From contig NZ_LJJF01000001.1 of NCBI RefSeq assembly GCF_001625365.1, positions 6,560,501 through 6,624,500 on the forward strand: a stretch of DNA of 64,000 bases, in the 5' to 3' direction. The notes below the pieces were generated by a model that did not search any database, was not told the DNA's origin, and saw nothing but the letters and a program-made list of their open reading frames with translations. Origin of the DNA: Streptomyces sp. MJM8645 (GTDB lineage Bacteria; Actinomycetota; Actinomycetes; Streptomycetales; Streptomycetaceae). A program made the position numbers and the translations under genes. Positions 45,551-57,500 of the stretch are shown piece by piece (the stretch's first letter is position 1; each line of letters begins with the position of its first letter).

Positions 45551-45598
45551 CCGCTGGTTTCGAACACCCCGTGCCGTGACGTGAGTAGAGGAAGCACC

Positions 45599-48500
45599 GT
45601 GATCCCGGTTTCGTACGCACAGCAGCGTCTCTGGCTGATCGACCAGATCGAGGGGCCGACCGCGCTGTACAACCTTCCGTTCGCCCTGCGCCTGCGCGGC
45701 GAGCTCGACACCGCCGCGCTGCGCGCCGCGACGGTGGACGTGGTCGCCCGGCACGAGGCCCTGCGTACGGTGTTCCCGGTGGACGGGGGAGTCCCGGTGC
45801 AGCAGATCCTGCCGGCCGAGGAGGCGCAGCCGCGCTTCCTGGTCGTGGACTGCGCACCGGACGACTACCCCGCCCGCCGGGACGCGGCCTCCGCCGAGAC
45901 CTTCGAGCTGAGCCGCGAACTGCCCATCCGGGTCACGGTGTTCACTCTCGCTCCGACCGAGCACGTGCTGCTCGTCGTCCTGCACCACATCGCCGGTGAC
46001 GGCTGGTCGCTCGGCCCGCTGCTGCGCGACCTCGCCACCGCCTACCGGGCCCGGCTCGCCGGCCGCGCCCCCCACTGGGAGCCGCTGCCCGTCCAGTACG
46101 CCGACTACGCGCTCTGGCAGCGCGACCTGCTCGGCGACGAGCGCGACCCCGAGAGCCTGCTCGCCCGCCAACTCGACCACTGGCGAACCGCCCTGGCCGG
46201 ACTCCCGGAGGAACTGGAGCTGCCGACGGACCGCCCCCGACCGCCCACCCCCACCGGCGCCGCCGACTCCGTCGACCTCGCCTGGGACGCCGACCTGCAC
46301 ACCGCCCTGCTCGGCCTCGCCCGGACGCACCGCACCACCCTGTTCACCGTCCTCCAGGCCGGCCTGGCCGCACTGTTCACCAGGCTCGGCGCCGGCACCG
46401 ACATCCCGCTCGGCACCGGCCTCGCCGGCCGCGCCGACGAGGCCCTGGACGACCTGGTCGGCTTCTTCGTCAATTCGCTGGTGCTGCGCGCCGACACGTC
46501 CGGCGACCCGAGCTTCGCCGAGCTGCTCGGCCGCGTCCGGGAGGCCCAGCTCGACGCCTTCGCCCACCAGGACATCCCCTTCGAGCGCCTCGTCGAGGAG
46601 CTCAACCCGACCCGTGCCCTCGGCCGCCACCCGCTGTTCCAGACCCTGCTGGTGCTCCAGAACCACGGGCAGGACGCCGAACTCGACCTGCCCGGGCTGG
46701 AGTCCGCGCCCGAGCCGATCGGCCTGCGGGTCGCCAAGTTCGACCTCAACATCGGCATCGCCGAACGGCACGGACCCGACGGCGCCCCCGCCGGGCTCAC
46801 CGGCTCGATCGAGTACGCCGCCGACCTCTACGACCACGCCACCGTCGCCGCCCTGGCCGCCCGGCTCGGCCTGCTGCTGACCGGTGCCGCCGCCGACCCG
46901 CACGCCCCCATCGGCACCCTCGACGTCCTCGCCCCCGAGGAGCGCACCCGCATCCTCACCGAGTGGAACGCCACCGGCGCCCCGGCCCGGCCCGGCACCC
47001 TCGCCGAGTCCTTCGAGCGCCAGGCCGACCGCACCCCGCACACCACCGCCCTCGCCCACGACGGCGGCACCCTCGACTACGCCGAACTCGACGCCCGGGC
47101 CAACCGCCTCGCCCACCACCTGATCGCCCTCGGCGTCGGCACCGAGACCCCCGTCGCGATGCTGATGGAGCGCTCCGTCGAGGTCGTCGTCGCCACCCTG
47201 GCGATCCTCAAGGCCGGCGGCTGCTACGTGCCCATGCACCCCGGCCTGCCGCCCGAGCGGATGACCGACGTGCTCGCCGACACCGGCGCCCCCGTGCTGC
47301 TCACCGACCGCGCCGACCCGGGCTTCCCGCACCGGGCCGTGGTGGTCCGCCCCGGCGACGAGGCGGCCGCCCCCGCCCACCGCCCCGGCGTGCCCGTCCA
47401 CTCGGACCAGCTTGCCTACGCGATGTACACCTCCGGCTCCACCGGCCGCCCCAAGGGCGTCGCCGTCCGCCACCGCGACGTCCTCGACCTCGCCGCCGAC
47501 CGGCGCTGGCAGGACGGCCGGCACGAGCGGGTCCTGCTGCACTCCCCGCACGCCTTCGACGCCGCCACCTACGAGATCTGGACGCCCCTGCTGGCCGGCG
47601 GCACCGTCGTGGTCGCCCCGCCCGGCGCCCTCGACGCCACCTCCCTGCACGCCGTCACCACCCGCCACGGCGTCACCGCCGTCTTCCTCACCAAGGCCCT
47701 GTTCGACCTCGTCGCCGAGCAGGCCCCGCAGACCTTCGCCGCCCTGCGGGTCGTCTGCACCGGCGGCGAGGCCGCCTCCGGCACCCTGATGCGGCGCGTC
47801 CTGGACGCCTGCCCCGACCTGCTGCTCGCCCACGTCTACGGGCCCACCGAGACCACCACCTTCGCGACCCACCACCCGCTCGTCCACGCCGACCTCGACG
47901 GCCCCCGGGTGCCGATCGGCGGCCCGCTCGACGCCATGCGCAGCTACGTCCTCGACGCCCGGCTGGGCCCCGTCCCGCCCGGCGTCCCGGGAGAGCTGTA
48001 CATCGCCGGGGCCGGCCTGGCCCGCGGCTACCTGAACCGGCCGGCCCTGACCGCCGAACGGTTCGTCGCCTGCCCGTACGCGCCAGGGGAGAGGATGTAC
48101 CGCACCGGCGACCTGGTGCGGCTGCGCGCCGACGGCGCCGTGGAGTTCCTCGGCCGGATCGACGGACAGGTCAAGCTGCGCGGCTTCCGGATCGAACTCG
48201 GCGAGATCGAGGCGACGCTCTCCCGCCACCCCGCCGTGCGCCAGGTCATCGTGATCGCCCGCGAGGACCGCCCCGGCGACACCCGGCTGGTCGCCTACTG
48301 CACCGCCGACGCCTCGCTCACCCCGGCCGAGCTGCGCACCTTCGCCGGCACCACGCTGCCCGGCTACATGGTCCCCGCCGCCGTCGTCCTGCTCGACGCC
48401 CTGCCGCTCAACGCCAACGGCAAGGTCGACCGCCGGGCCCTGCCCGCCCCGGACGTCGCCGCCGACGGCACCGGCCGCGAGCCCCGCGACGAGCGCGAAC

Positions 48501-51500
48501 GGGCGCTGTGCGAGCTCTTCGGCGACCTGCTCGGCATCGACGACATCACCATCGACGACGACTTCTTCGCGCTCGGCGGGCACTCGCTGCTCGCCACCCG
48601 CCTCACCGGGCGGGCCCGCGCCGAACTCGGCATCGAACTCGCCATCGGCGACCTCTTCCAGGCCCCCACCGTCGCCGGGCTCACCGACCGGCTCGCCGAC
48701 CGCGCGGCCGACGCGCCCGCCCCGGCCCGCCCGGCGCTGCGGCCCGGCCCCCGGCCCGACCGGGTGCCGCTCTCCTTCGCCCAGCGCCGCCTCTGGTTCC
48801 TCGCCCAGGCGGACGGCCCCGCCAGCACCTACAACGTGACCCTCGCCCTGCGGCTGCGCGGCCCGCTCGACCCCGCCGTCCTCGCGGACGCCCTCGGCGA
48901 CACCGTCCGGCGGCACGAGGCCCTGCGCACCGTCTTCGGCGAACAGGACGGCGTCCCGTACCAGCACGTCCTCGACGGGCCGACCGCCCCGCTGCTCACC
49001 ACCACCGACCGGCCGGTGGACGAACTCGCCCGCCACACCTTCGACCTGGCCGCCGACCTGCCCCTGCACGCCTACCTGCGGCCCGAGGGCCCGGACGAGC
49101 ACGTCCTGGTCCTCGTCCTGCACCACATCGCCGGGGACGGCGCCTCGCTGGGCCCGCTCTACCGCGACCTCACCGACGCCTACCGGGCCCGGCTCGCCGG
49201 CCGCGCCCCCGACGGCGAGCCGCTGCCCGTCCAGTACGCCGACTACGCGCTCTGGCAGCACGCCCTGCTCGGCGACGAGGACGACCCGCAGAGCCTGGCC
49301 GCCCGCCAACTCGCCTACTGGCGCGACGCGCTGGCCGGCCTGCCGGAGGAGCTGCCGCTGCCGCTCGACCGGCCCCGGCCCCCGGTCGCCAGCCACCGCG
49401 GGACCGTCCTCCCGCTGGAGCTCGACGCCGAACTGCACGCACGCCTCGGCGACCTCGCCGTCGAGCACGGCGCCACGCTGTTCATGGTCCTCCAGGCCGC
49501 CTACGCCACCCTGCTGCACCGCTTCGGCGCCGGCACCGACCTGCCGATCGGCACCCCGGTGGCCGGCCGCCTCGACGAGGCCGTCACCGACCTGGTCGGC
49601 TACTTCGCCAACACCCTGGTGCTGCGCACCGACGTCTCCGGCCGCCCCAGCTTCGCCACCCTGCTGCACCGCGTCCGCGACACCGACGTGGCGGCGTACG
49701 AGCACCAGGACACGCCGTTCGAGTCGCTGGTCGAGGAGCTGAACCCGGCCCGGTCACTGGCCCGGCACCCCCTGTTCCAGGTGATGCTGGCCTTCGCCGG
49801 CACCCCCGAGGACGGGCCGGACCTGCCCGGCGTCACCGTGACCGAGGAGCCGGTCGACTTCGGCACCGCGACCTTCGACCTCACCCTCAGCCTGGTCGAG
49901 CGGCTCGCCGCCGACGGCTCCCCGGCCGGGCTGAGCGGCGGCCTGGAGTACGCGACCGACCTGTTCGACCGGGAGACGGTCCGGCGGCTCGCCACCGCCC
50001 TGGAGCTGATCCTGCGCCAGGCGGTCGAGGACCCCGAGCGCCCGGTCGCCGCCCTGGAGGTGCTCGACGAGGCCGAGCGGGACGCTCTCGCCGCATGGAA
50101 CGACACGGCGCTGCCGGACGCCGGCGCGCCCTACCTGACGGTGTTCGAGGAGCAGGCCGCGCGCACCCCCGGGGCCGTCGCCCTGGTCTGCGGCCCCGAG
50201 TCGCTGACCTTCGCGGAGCTGAACGCCCGGGCCAACCGGCTGGCCCGCGCCCTCGCCGACGAGGGCGCCGGGCCGGACACCGTGGTCGCCCTCGCCGTGC
50301 CGCGCTCGGTGGAGTCGGTGGTCGCCACGCTGGCGACACTGAAGGCCGGCGCGGCCTTCCTGCCCCTGGACCCGGAGTACCCGGCGGAGCGGATCGCCCA
50401 CATGCTGGCCGACTCCGCCCCGGCGGTCGTGCTCACCGACCACCGCTGGCCGCTCGCCGAGTCGCTGGACGGACGCACCGTGCTGCCCGTCGACGACGAG
50501 CTGTGGGCCTTCCACGACGACCACGACCTGCCCGACACCGCCCACCCGGGGCACGCCGCCTACATCATCTACACCTCCGGCTCCACCGGCAGGCCCAAGG
50601 GCGTCGTGGTCTCCCGCGGCAACTTCGCCAATCTGCTGGCCTTCCACCGCGCCGAGGTCGGGGCCGCCGTCGAGCGAGCCCGGCCGGGCCGCCGGCTGAC
50701 GGTCGCGCTCACCGCCTCGCTGTCCTTCGACGCCTCCCTGGAGTGCTACCTCTGGCTCGCGGCCGGGCACGAGCTGCACCTGATCGGCGACGACGTGCGC
50801 CGCGACGCCGCCGCGCTGGTGCGCCACGCCGAGCGCACCGGGATCGACGTCCTCGACCTCACTCCCACCTACGCGGACCAGCTGATCGAGGAGGGACTGC
50901 TCACCCGCTGCCCGCCGGCCCTGCTGCTGCTCGGCGGCGAGGCCACCGGCCAGGCCCTGTGGACCACCCTGCGGGACGCCCCGGACCTGATCGCGTACAA
51001 CCTGTACGGCCCGACCGAGTGCACCGTCGACGCCCTGTACCACCGCCTCGCCGACAGCGAGCGCCCGCTGATCGGCCGCCCGCTCGGCAACCTCCGCGCC
51101 TACGTGCTGGACTCCCGGTTGAACCCGGTGCCGGCCGGGGTGCCCGGCGAGCTGTACCTGGCGGGGGCGGGTCTGGCCCGGGGCTACCTGAACCGGCCGG
51201 AGCTGACCGCCGAACGGTTCGTGGCCTGCCCGTTCGAGCCCGGGGAGAGGATGTACCGCACCGGCGACCTGGTGCGCCGCCGCCCGGACGGCGACCTGGA
51301 CTACCTGGGCCGCACTGACCAGCAGGTCAAGATCCGCGGCTTCCGGATCGAACTCGGCGAGATCGAGACCGCGCTGACCTCGCAGCCCGGGGTGCTCCAG
51401 GCCGCGGTGCTGCCGTACGAGCAGGGCCCGGGCGGGGCGCGGCTGGTCGCCTACCTGGTCGGCCCGGCCGCGTCGGACCCGGCCGAGCTGCGCGCCGCCG

Positions 51501-54500
51501 TCGCGGCCGAACTGCCCGCCCACATGGTGCCGGCCGCCTTCGTGGCGCTGGAGGCGCTGCCGCTCAACGCCAACGGCAAGCTGGACCGCTCCGCGCTTCC
51601 GGCGCCGGACTTCGCGGAGTTCGCGGGTGGCCGGGCGGCGCGGACGGCGGAGGAGGAGATCCTCTGCGGGCTGTTCGCCGAGGTCCTCGGCGTCGAACGG
51701 GTGGGCGCCGACGACGACTTCTTCGCGCTCGGTGGTCATTCCCTGCTGGCGACGCGGCTGTTGAGCCGGGTGCGGTCGGTGCTGGGGGTGGAGCTGGGGG
51801 TGCGGGATGTGTTCGAGGCGCCGACGGTGGCGGGGCTCGCGGCCCGTTCGGGCGCGGCGGCCGGCCGGCCGGTGCTGTCGGGAGGTGTCGAGCGTCCGGA
51901 GCGGGTGCCGTTGTCGTTCGCGCAGCAGCGGTTGTGGCTGATCGACCGGATGGAGGGCCCCAGCGCGCTCTACAACGTGCCGGTCGCGCTGCGACTGGGC
52001 GGCGAGCTGGACGTGGCGGCGCTGGAGGCGGCGCTGGGTGATGTGGTGACGCGGCACGAGAGCCTGCGCACGCTCGTGGCCGAGGCGGACGGCGAGCCCT
52101 ACCAGCGGATCCTGCCGCCCGAGGAGGCCCGGGTCACCGTCGAACGCCGGGACTGCCCGGCCGACGCGCTGGCCGACGCCGTGGACGAGGAGTCCCGCCG
52201 CCCCTTCGACCTGGCGGCCGAACCCCCCTTCCGCGCGACCCTGCTGAGGACGGCCGAGGAGAGCCACGTGCTGCTCCTGGTGCTGCACCACATCGTCAGC
52301 GACGGCTGGTCGATGGGTCCGTTGCTGCGGGACCTGTCGACGGCGTACGCGGTCCGGTCTGGTGGCGAGGTGCCGGTGGTGGAGCCGCTTCCGGTGCAGT
52401 ACGCGGACTACGCGCTCTGGCAGCGCCGACTGCTGGGGGAGGAGTCGGACGAGAACGGCCTGCTGTCGCGTCAACTCGACTACTGGCGCGGGATCTTGAC
52501 CGATCTCCCGGAGGAGTTGGCGTTGCCGGTGGATCGTGCGCGTGGTGTGGTGGCGTCGCATCGGGGTGACCGGGTGGTGCTGCCGTTGGGTGTGGAGTTG
52601 CATCGTGGGTTGGTGGGGTTGTCGCGTGCGCATCGGGTGACGTTGTTCATGACGGTGCAGGCGGCGTTGGCGGCGTTGTTGACCCGGTTGGGTGCGGGGA
52701 CGGATGTGCCGATCGGCACGGTGGTGGCCGGTCGTTCGGATGAGGCGTTGGACGAGTTGGTCGGGTTCTTCGTCAACACGCTGGTGCTGCGCACCGATAC
52801 GGCGGGTGACCCGAGTTTCGCGGAGTTGCTGGGTCGGGTGCGGGAGTCGGATCTGGGGGCGTTCGGGCACCAGGATGTGCCGTTCGAGCGTCTGGTGGAG
52901 GAGCTGAACCCGGCGCGGTCGCTGGCCCGCCACCCCCTCTTCCAGGTGATGCTGGTCCTGCAGAGCAACGAGCAAGCCGAACTGGAGCTGCCCGGACTGC
53001 ACGTCGAGACTCTGCCGGCCGGGACCGGGGTCGCCAAGTTCGACCTCAACGTGATCATGGAGGAGGTCTTCGGCCCGGACGGCGAACCTGCCGGGATCGA
53101 CTGCGCGATCGACTTCGCGACGGATCTGTTCGACCGGGAGACGGTGGAGTCGCTGGCGGTGCGGTTCGGGCGGTTGCTGCGGGCGGTGGTGGAGAGTCCG
53201 GAACTGCCGGTGGGCCGGGTGGAGTTGTTGGCGGCGGAGGAGCGGGCCGGGCTGGTGGGTGGCGGGTTCACGTCGCTGCCGTCGCGGGTGTCGCTGGTGC
53301 CGGAGGTGTTCGAGGCGCAGGTCGCGCGGACTCCGGAGGCGGTGGCGCTGGTGTGCGGCGCCGAGATGTTGACGTTCGCCGAGTTGAATGTGCGGGCGAA
53401 TCGGCTGGCGCATCGGCTGATCGCTGCGGGCGTGGGGCCGGAGTCGGGTGTGGCGCTGGCGCTGCCGCGCTCGGTGGAGTCGGTGGTGGGGTTGCTGGCG
53501 GTGCTGAAGGCCGGCGGGGTGTACCTGCCGCTGGACGCCGAGTACCCCGCCGACCGCACCGCCGACACCCTGGCGGACTCCCGTCCGTCGCTGGTGCTGA
53601 CCGACCCGCGGTGGCCGCTGCCCGAGGTCCTGGCGGGCCTGCGGACGCTGGACGTCACCGAGGACGGCCCCGGCCCCGAGAGCGATCCGGCCCCCCGCGT
53701 CACCGCGCAGGACGCGGCGTATGTGATTCACACGTCGGGTTCGACGGGTCGTCCGAAGGGTGTGGTGGTGTCGCACGGGAGCCTGGCGGCTCTGTTGGCG
53801 GCGCATCGGGCTGGTGTGATGGCGGGTCGGGTGCGGTCGCGGGTGGCGTTGACGGCGTCGTTGTGCTTCGACGCTTCCTGGGACGGCCTTCTCTGGCTGG
53901 TGGCTGGGCATGAGCTGCACCTGATCGGTGATGAGGTGCGCCGGGACGCGGCAGCGTTGGTGCGCCATGTCGGGGAGCGCGGTATCGGGGTGCTGGAGGT
54001 GACGCCGTCCTTCGCCGAGCAGCTGGTGGAGGAGGGGTTGTTGGCCGAGTCGGCGCCGGAGCTGTTGCTGCTCGGTGGTGAGGCGGTGGGCCAGGCCCTG
54101 TGGTCGCGGTTGCGGGAGGCGCCGGCGACGGAGGCGTACAACCTGTACGGCCCGACGGAGGCGACGGTGGACACGCTCGTCCACCCGCTGGCCGCCACGG
54201 AGCAGCCGGTGCTGGGCCGTACGGTCGCCGGGACGCATGCCTATGTGCTGGACGAGTGGTTGAACCCGGTGCCGGCCGGGGTGGCGGGTGAGCTGTACTT
54301 GGCGGGGGCGGGTCTGGCCCGGGGGTATCTGAACCGGCCGGGGCTGACCGCGGAGCGGTTCGTGGCCTGCCCGTTCGCGTCCGGGGAGAGGATGTACCGC
54401 ACGGGCGACCTGGTGCGCCGCTCCCGCGAGGGTGAGCTGGAGTACCTGGGCCGCACCGACCAGCAGGTCAAGATCCGCGGCTTCCGGATCGAACTCGGCG

Positions 54501-57500
54501 AGATCGAACAGGTGCTGGTCCGCCACGAAGCTGTCCGCCAGGCGGTCGTCACCACCCGGGAGAGCGACGACGGCGACCGCCGGCTGGTGGCCTACTGCGC
54601 GGTGACCGAGCAGCTCCCTGGGATCGCCCTCGACCTGCGGGAGTTCGTCGCCCGGGCACTGCCCGGCTACATGGTGCCGGCCGCCGTCGTCCCGCTCACC
54701 GCTCTGCCGCTCACCGGCAGCGGAAAGGTGGACCACCGGGCCCTGCCGGCGCCGGACTTCGCGGAGTTCGCGGGTGGCCGGGCGGCGCGGACGGCGGAGG
54801 AGGAGATCCTCTGCGGGCTGTTCGCCGAGGTCCTGGGGATCGCCGGGGTCGGCATCGACGACGACTTCTTCGCGCTCGGTGGTCATTCCCTGCTGGCCAC
54901 GCGGTTGTTGAGCCGGGTGCGGTCGGTGCTGGGGGTGGAGCTGGGGGTGCGGGATGTGTTCGAGGCGCCGACGGTGGCGGGGCTCGCGGCCCGTTCGGGT
55001 GCCGGGGTCGGTCGTCTGGTGCTGTCGGGGGGCGTCGAGCGTCCGGAGCGGGTGCCGTTGTCGTTCGCGCAGCAGCGGTTGTGGCTGATCGACCGGATGG
55101 AGGGCCCGAGCGGGCTCTACAACCTCCCCGTGCTGCTCCGCTTGGGCGGCGAGTTGGATGTGGCGGCGCTGGAGGCGGCGCTGGGTGATGTGGTGGCGCG
55201 GCACGAGAGTCTGCGCACGCTCGTGGCCGAGGTGGACGGCGAGCCGTACCAGCGGATCCTGCCGCCCGAGGAGGCCCGGGTCACCGTCGAGGTCCTGCCC
55301 GTGGGCACCGACCCCGAGAGCTGCGTCGACCGGCCGTTCGACCTGTCCGCCGACCTGCCCATGCGCGTCCAGGTGATTCCGGGCGGGTCCGACGGAGACC
55401 TGCTGGTGCTGGTGCTGCACCACATCGCCGGTGACGGCTGGTCGATGGGTCCGTTGCTGCGGGATCTGTCGACGGCGTACGCGGTGCGGTCCGGTGGCGA
55501 GGTGCCGGTGGTGGAGCCGCTGCCGGTGCAGTACGCGGACTACGCGCTCTGGCAGCGCGGACTGTTGGGGGAGGAGTCGGACGAGAACGGCCTGCTGTCG
55601 CGTCAACTCGACTACTGGCGCGGGATCTTGACCGATCTCCCGGAGGAGTTGGCGTTGCCGGTGGATCGTGCGCGTGGTGTGGTGGCGTCGCATCGGGGTG
55701 ACCGGGTGGTGCTGCCGTTGGGTGTGGAGTTGCATCGTGGGTTGGTGGGGTTGTCGCGTGCGCATCGGGTGACGTTGTTCATGACGGTGCAGGCGGCGTT
55801 GGCGGCGTTGTTGACCCGGTTGGGTGCGGGGACGGATGTGCCGATCGGCACGGTGGTGGCCGGTCGTTCGGACGAGGCGTTGGACGAGTTGGTCGGGTTC
55901 TTCGTCAACACGCTGGTGCTGCGCACCGATACGGCGGGTGACCCGAGTTTCGCGGAGTTGCTGGGTCGGGTGCGGGAGTCGGATCTGGGGGCGTTCGGGC
56001 ACCAGGATGTGCCGTTCGAGCGTCTGGTGGAGGAGCTGAATCCGGCGCGGTCGCTGGCCCGCCACCCCCTCTTCCAGGTGATGCTGCTGCTGGAAGGCGA
56101 CCGGACGGCCTCGGCGCCGCTCACCCTCGGCGCCCTGCCCGCCACCGTGCAGTCGACGGCCGGATCGGTGGCCAAGTTCGATCTGAGCATCGGCATGGGC
56201 GAGACCTTCGACGCGGACGGCGAGCCCGCCGGCCTGGAATGCGCGATCGACTTCGCGACGGATCTGTTCGACCGGGAGACGGTGGAGTCGCTGGCGGTGC
56301 GGTTCGGGCGGTTGCTGCGGGCCGTGGTGGAGCGCCCGGAACTGCCGGTGGGCCAGGTGGAGTTGCTTGCGGCGGACGAGCGGGCCGGGCTGGTGGGTGG
56401 CGGGTTCACGTCGCTGCCGTCGCGGGTGTCGCTGGTGCCGGAGGTGTTCGAGGCGCAGGTCGCGCGGACTCCGGAGGCGGTGGCGCTGGTGTGCGGCGCC
56501 CAGACGTTGACGTTCGCCGAGTTGAATGTGCGGGCGAATCGGCTGGCGCATCGGCTGATCGCTGCGGGCGTGGGGCCGGAGTCGGGTGTGGCGCTGGCGC
56601 TGCCGCGTTCGGTGGAGTCGGTGGTGGGGCTGCTGGCGGTGCTGAAGGCCGGCGGGGTGTACCTGCCGCTGGACGCCGAGTACCCCGCCGACCGCACCGC
56701 CCGTACGCTCGCCGACGCGCAGCCCGTCCTCGCCGTGACCGACGATCGCTGGCCGCACCCGGAGTTGCTGGCCGGGCTGACCGTGGTGGAGGCCGGTGAC
56801 GTGGCCGGTCCGGAGTCGGACCCGGTCGCGCGGGCTTCGGCCGGGGACGCGGCGTATGTGATTCACACGTCGGGTTCGACGGGTCGTCCGAAGGGTGTGG
56901 TGGTGTCGCACGGGAGCCTGGCCGCTCTGCTGGCGGCGCATCGCACCGGTGTGATGGCGGGTCGGGTGCGGTCGCGGGTGGCGTTGACGGCGTCGCTGTG
57001 CTTCGACGCTTCCTGGGACGGCCTGTTGTGGCTGGTGGCCGGGCATGAGCTGCACCTGATCGGTGATGAGGTGCGCCGGGACGCGGCAGCGCTGGTGCGC
57101 CATGTCCGCGAGCGCGGTATCGGGGTGCTGGAGGTGACGCCGTCCTTCGCCGAACAGCTGGTGGAGGAGGGGTTGTTGGCCGAGTCGGCGCCGGAGCTGT
57201 TGCTGCTCGGTGGTGAGGCGGTGGGCCAGGCCCTGTGGTCGCGGTTGCGGGAGGCGCCGGCGACGGAGGCGTACAACCTGTACGGCCCGACGGAGGCGAC
57301 GGTGGACACGCTCGTCCACCCGCTGGCCGCGACGGAGCAGCCGGTGCTGGGCCGTACGGTCGCCGGGACGCACGCCTATGTGCTGGACGAGTGGTTGAAC
57401 CCGGTGCCGGCCGGGGTGCCCGGTGAGCTGTACCTGGCGGGGGCGAGTCTGGCCCGGGGCTACCTGAACCGGCCGGGGCTGACCGCGGAGCGGTTCGTGG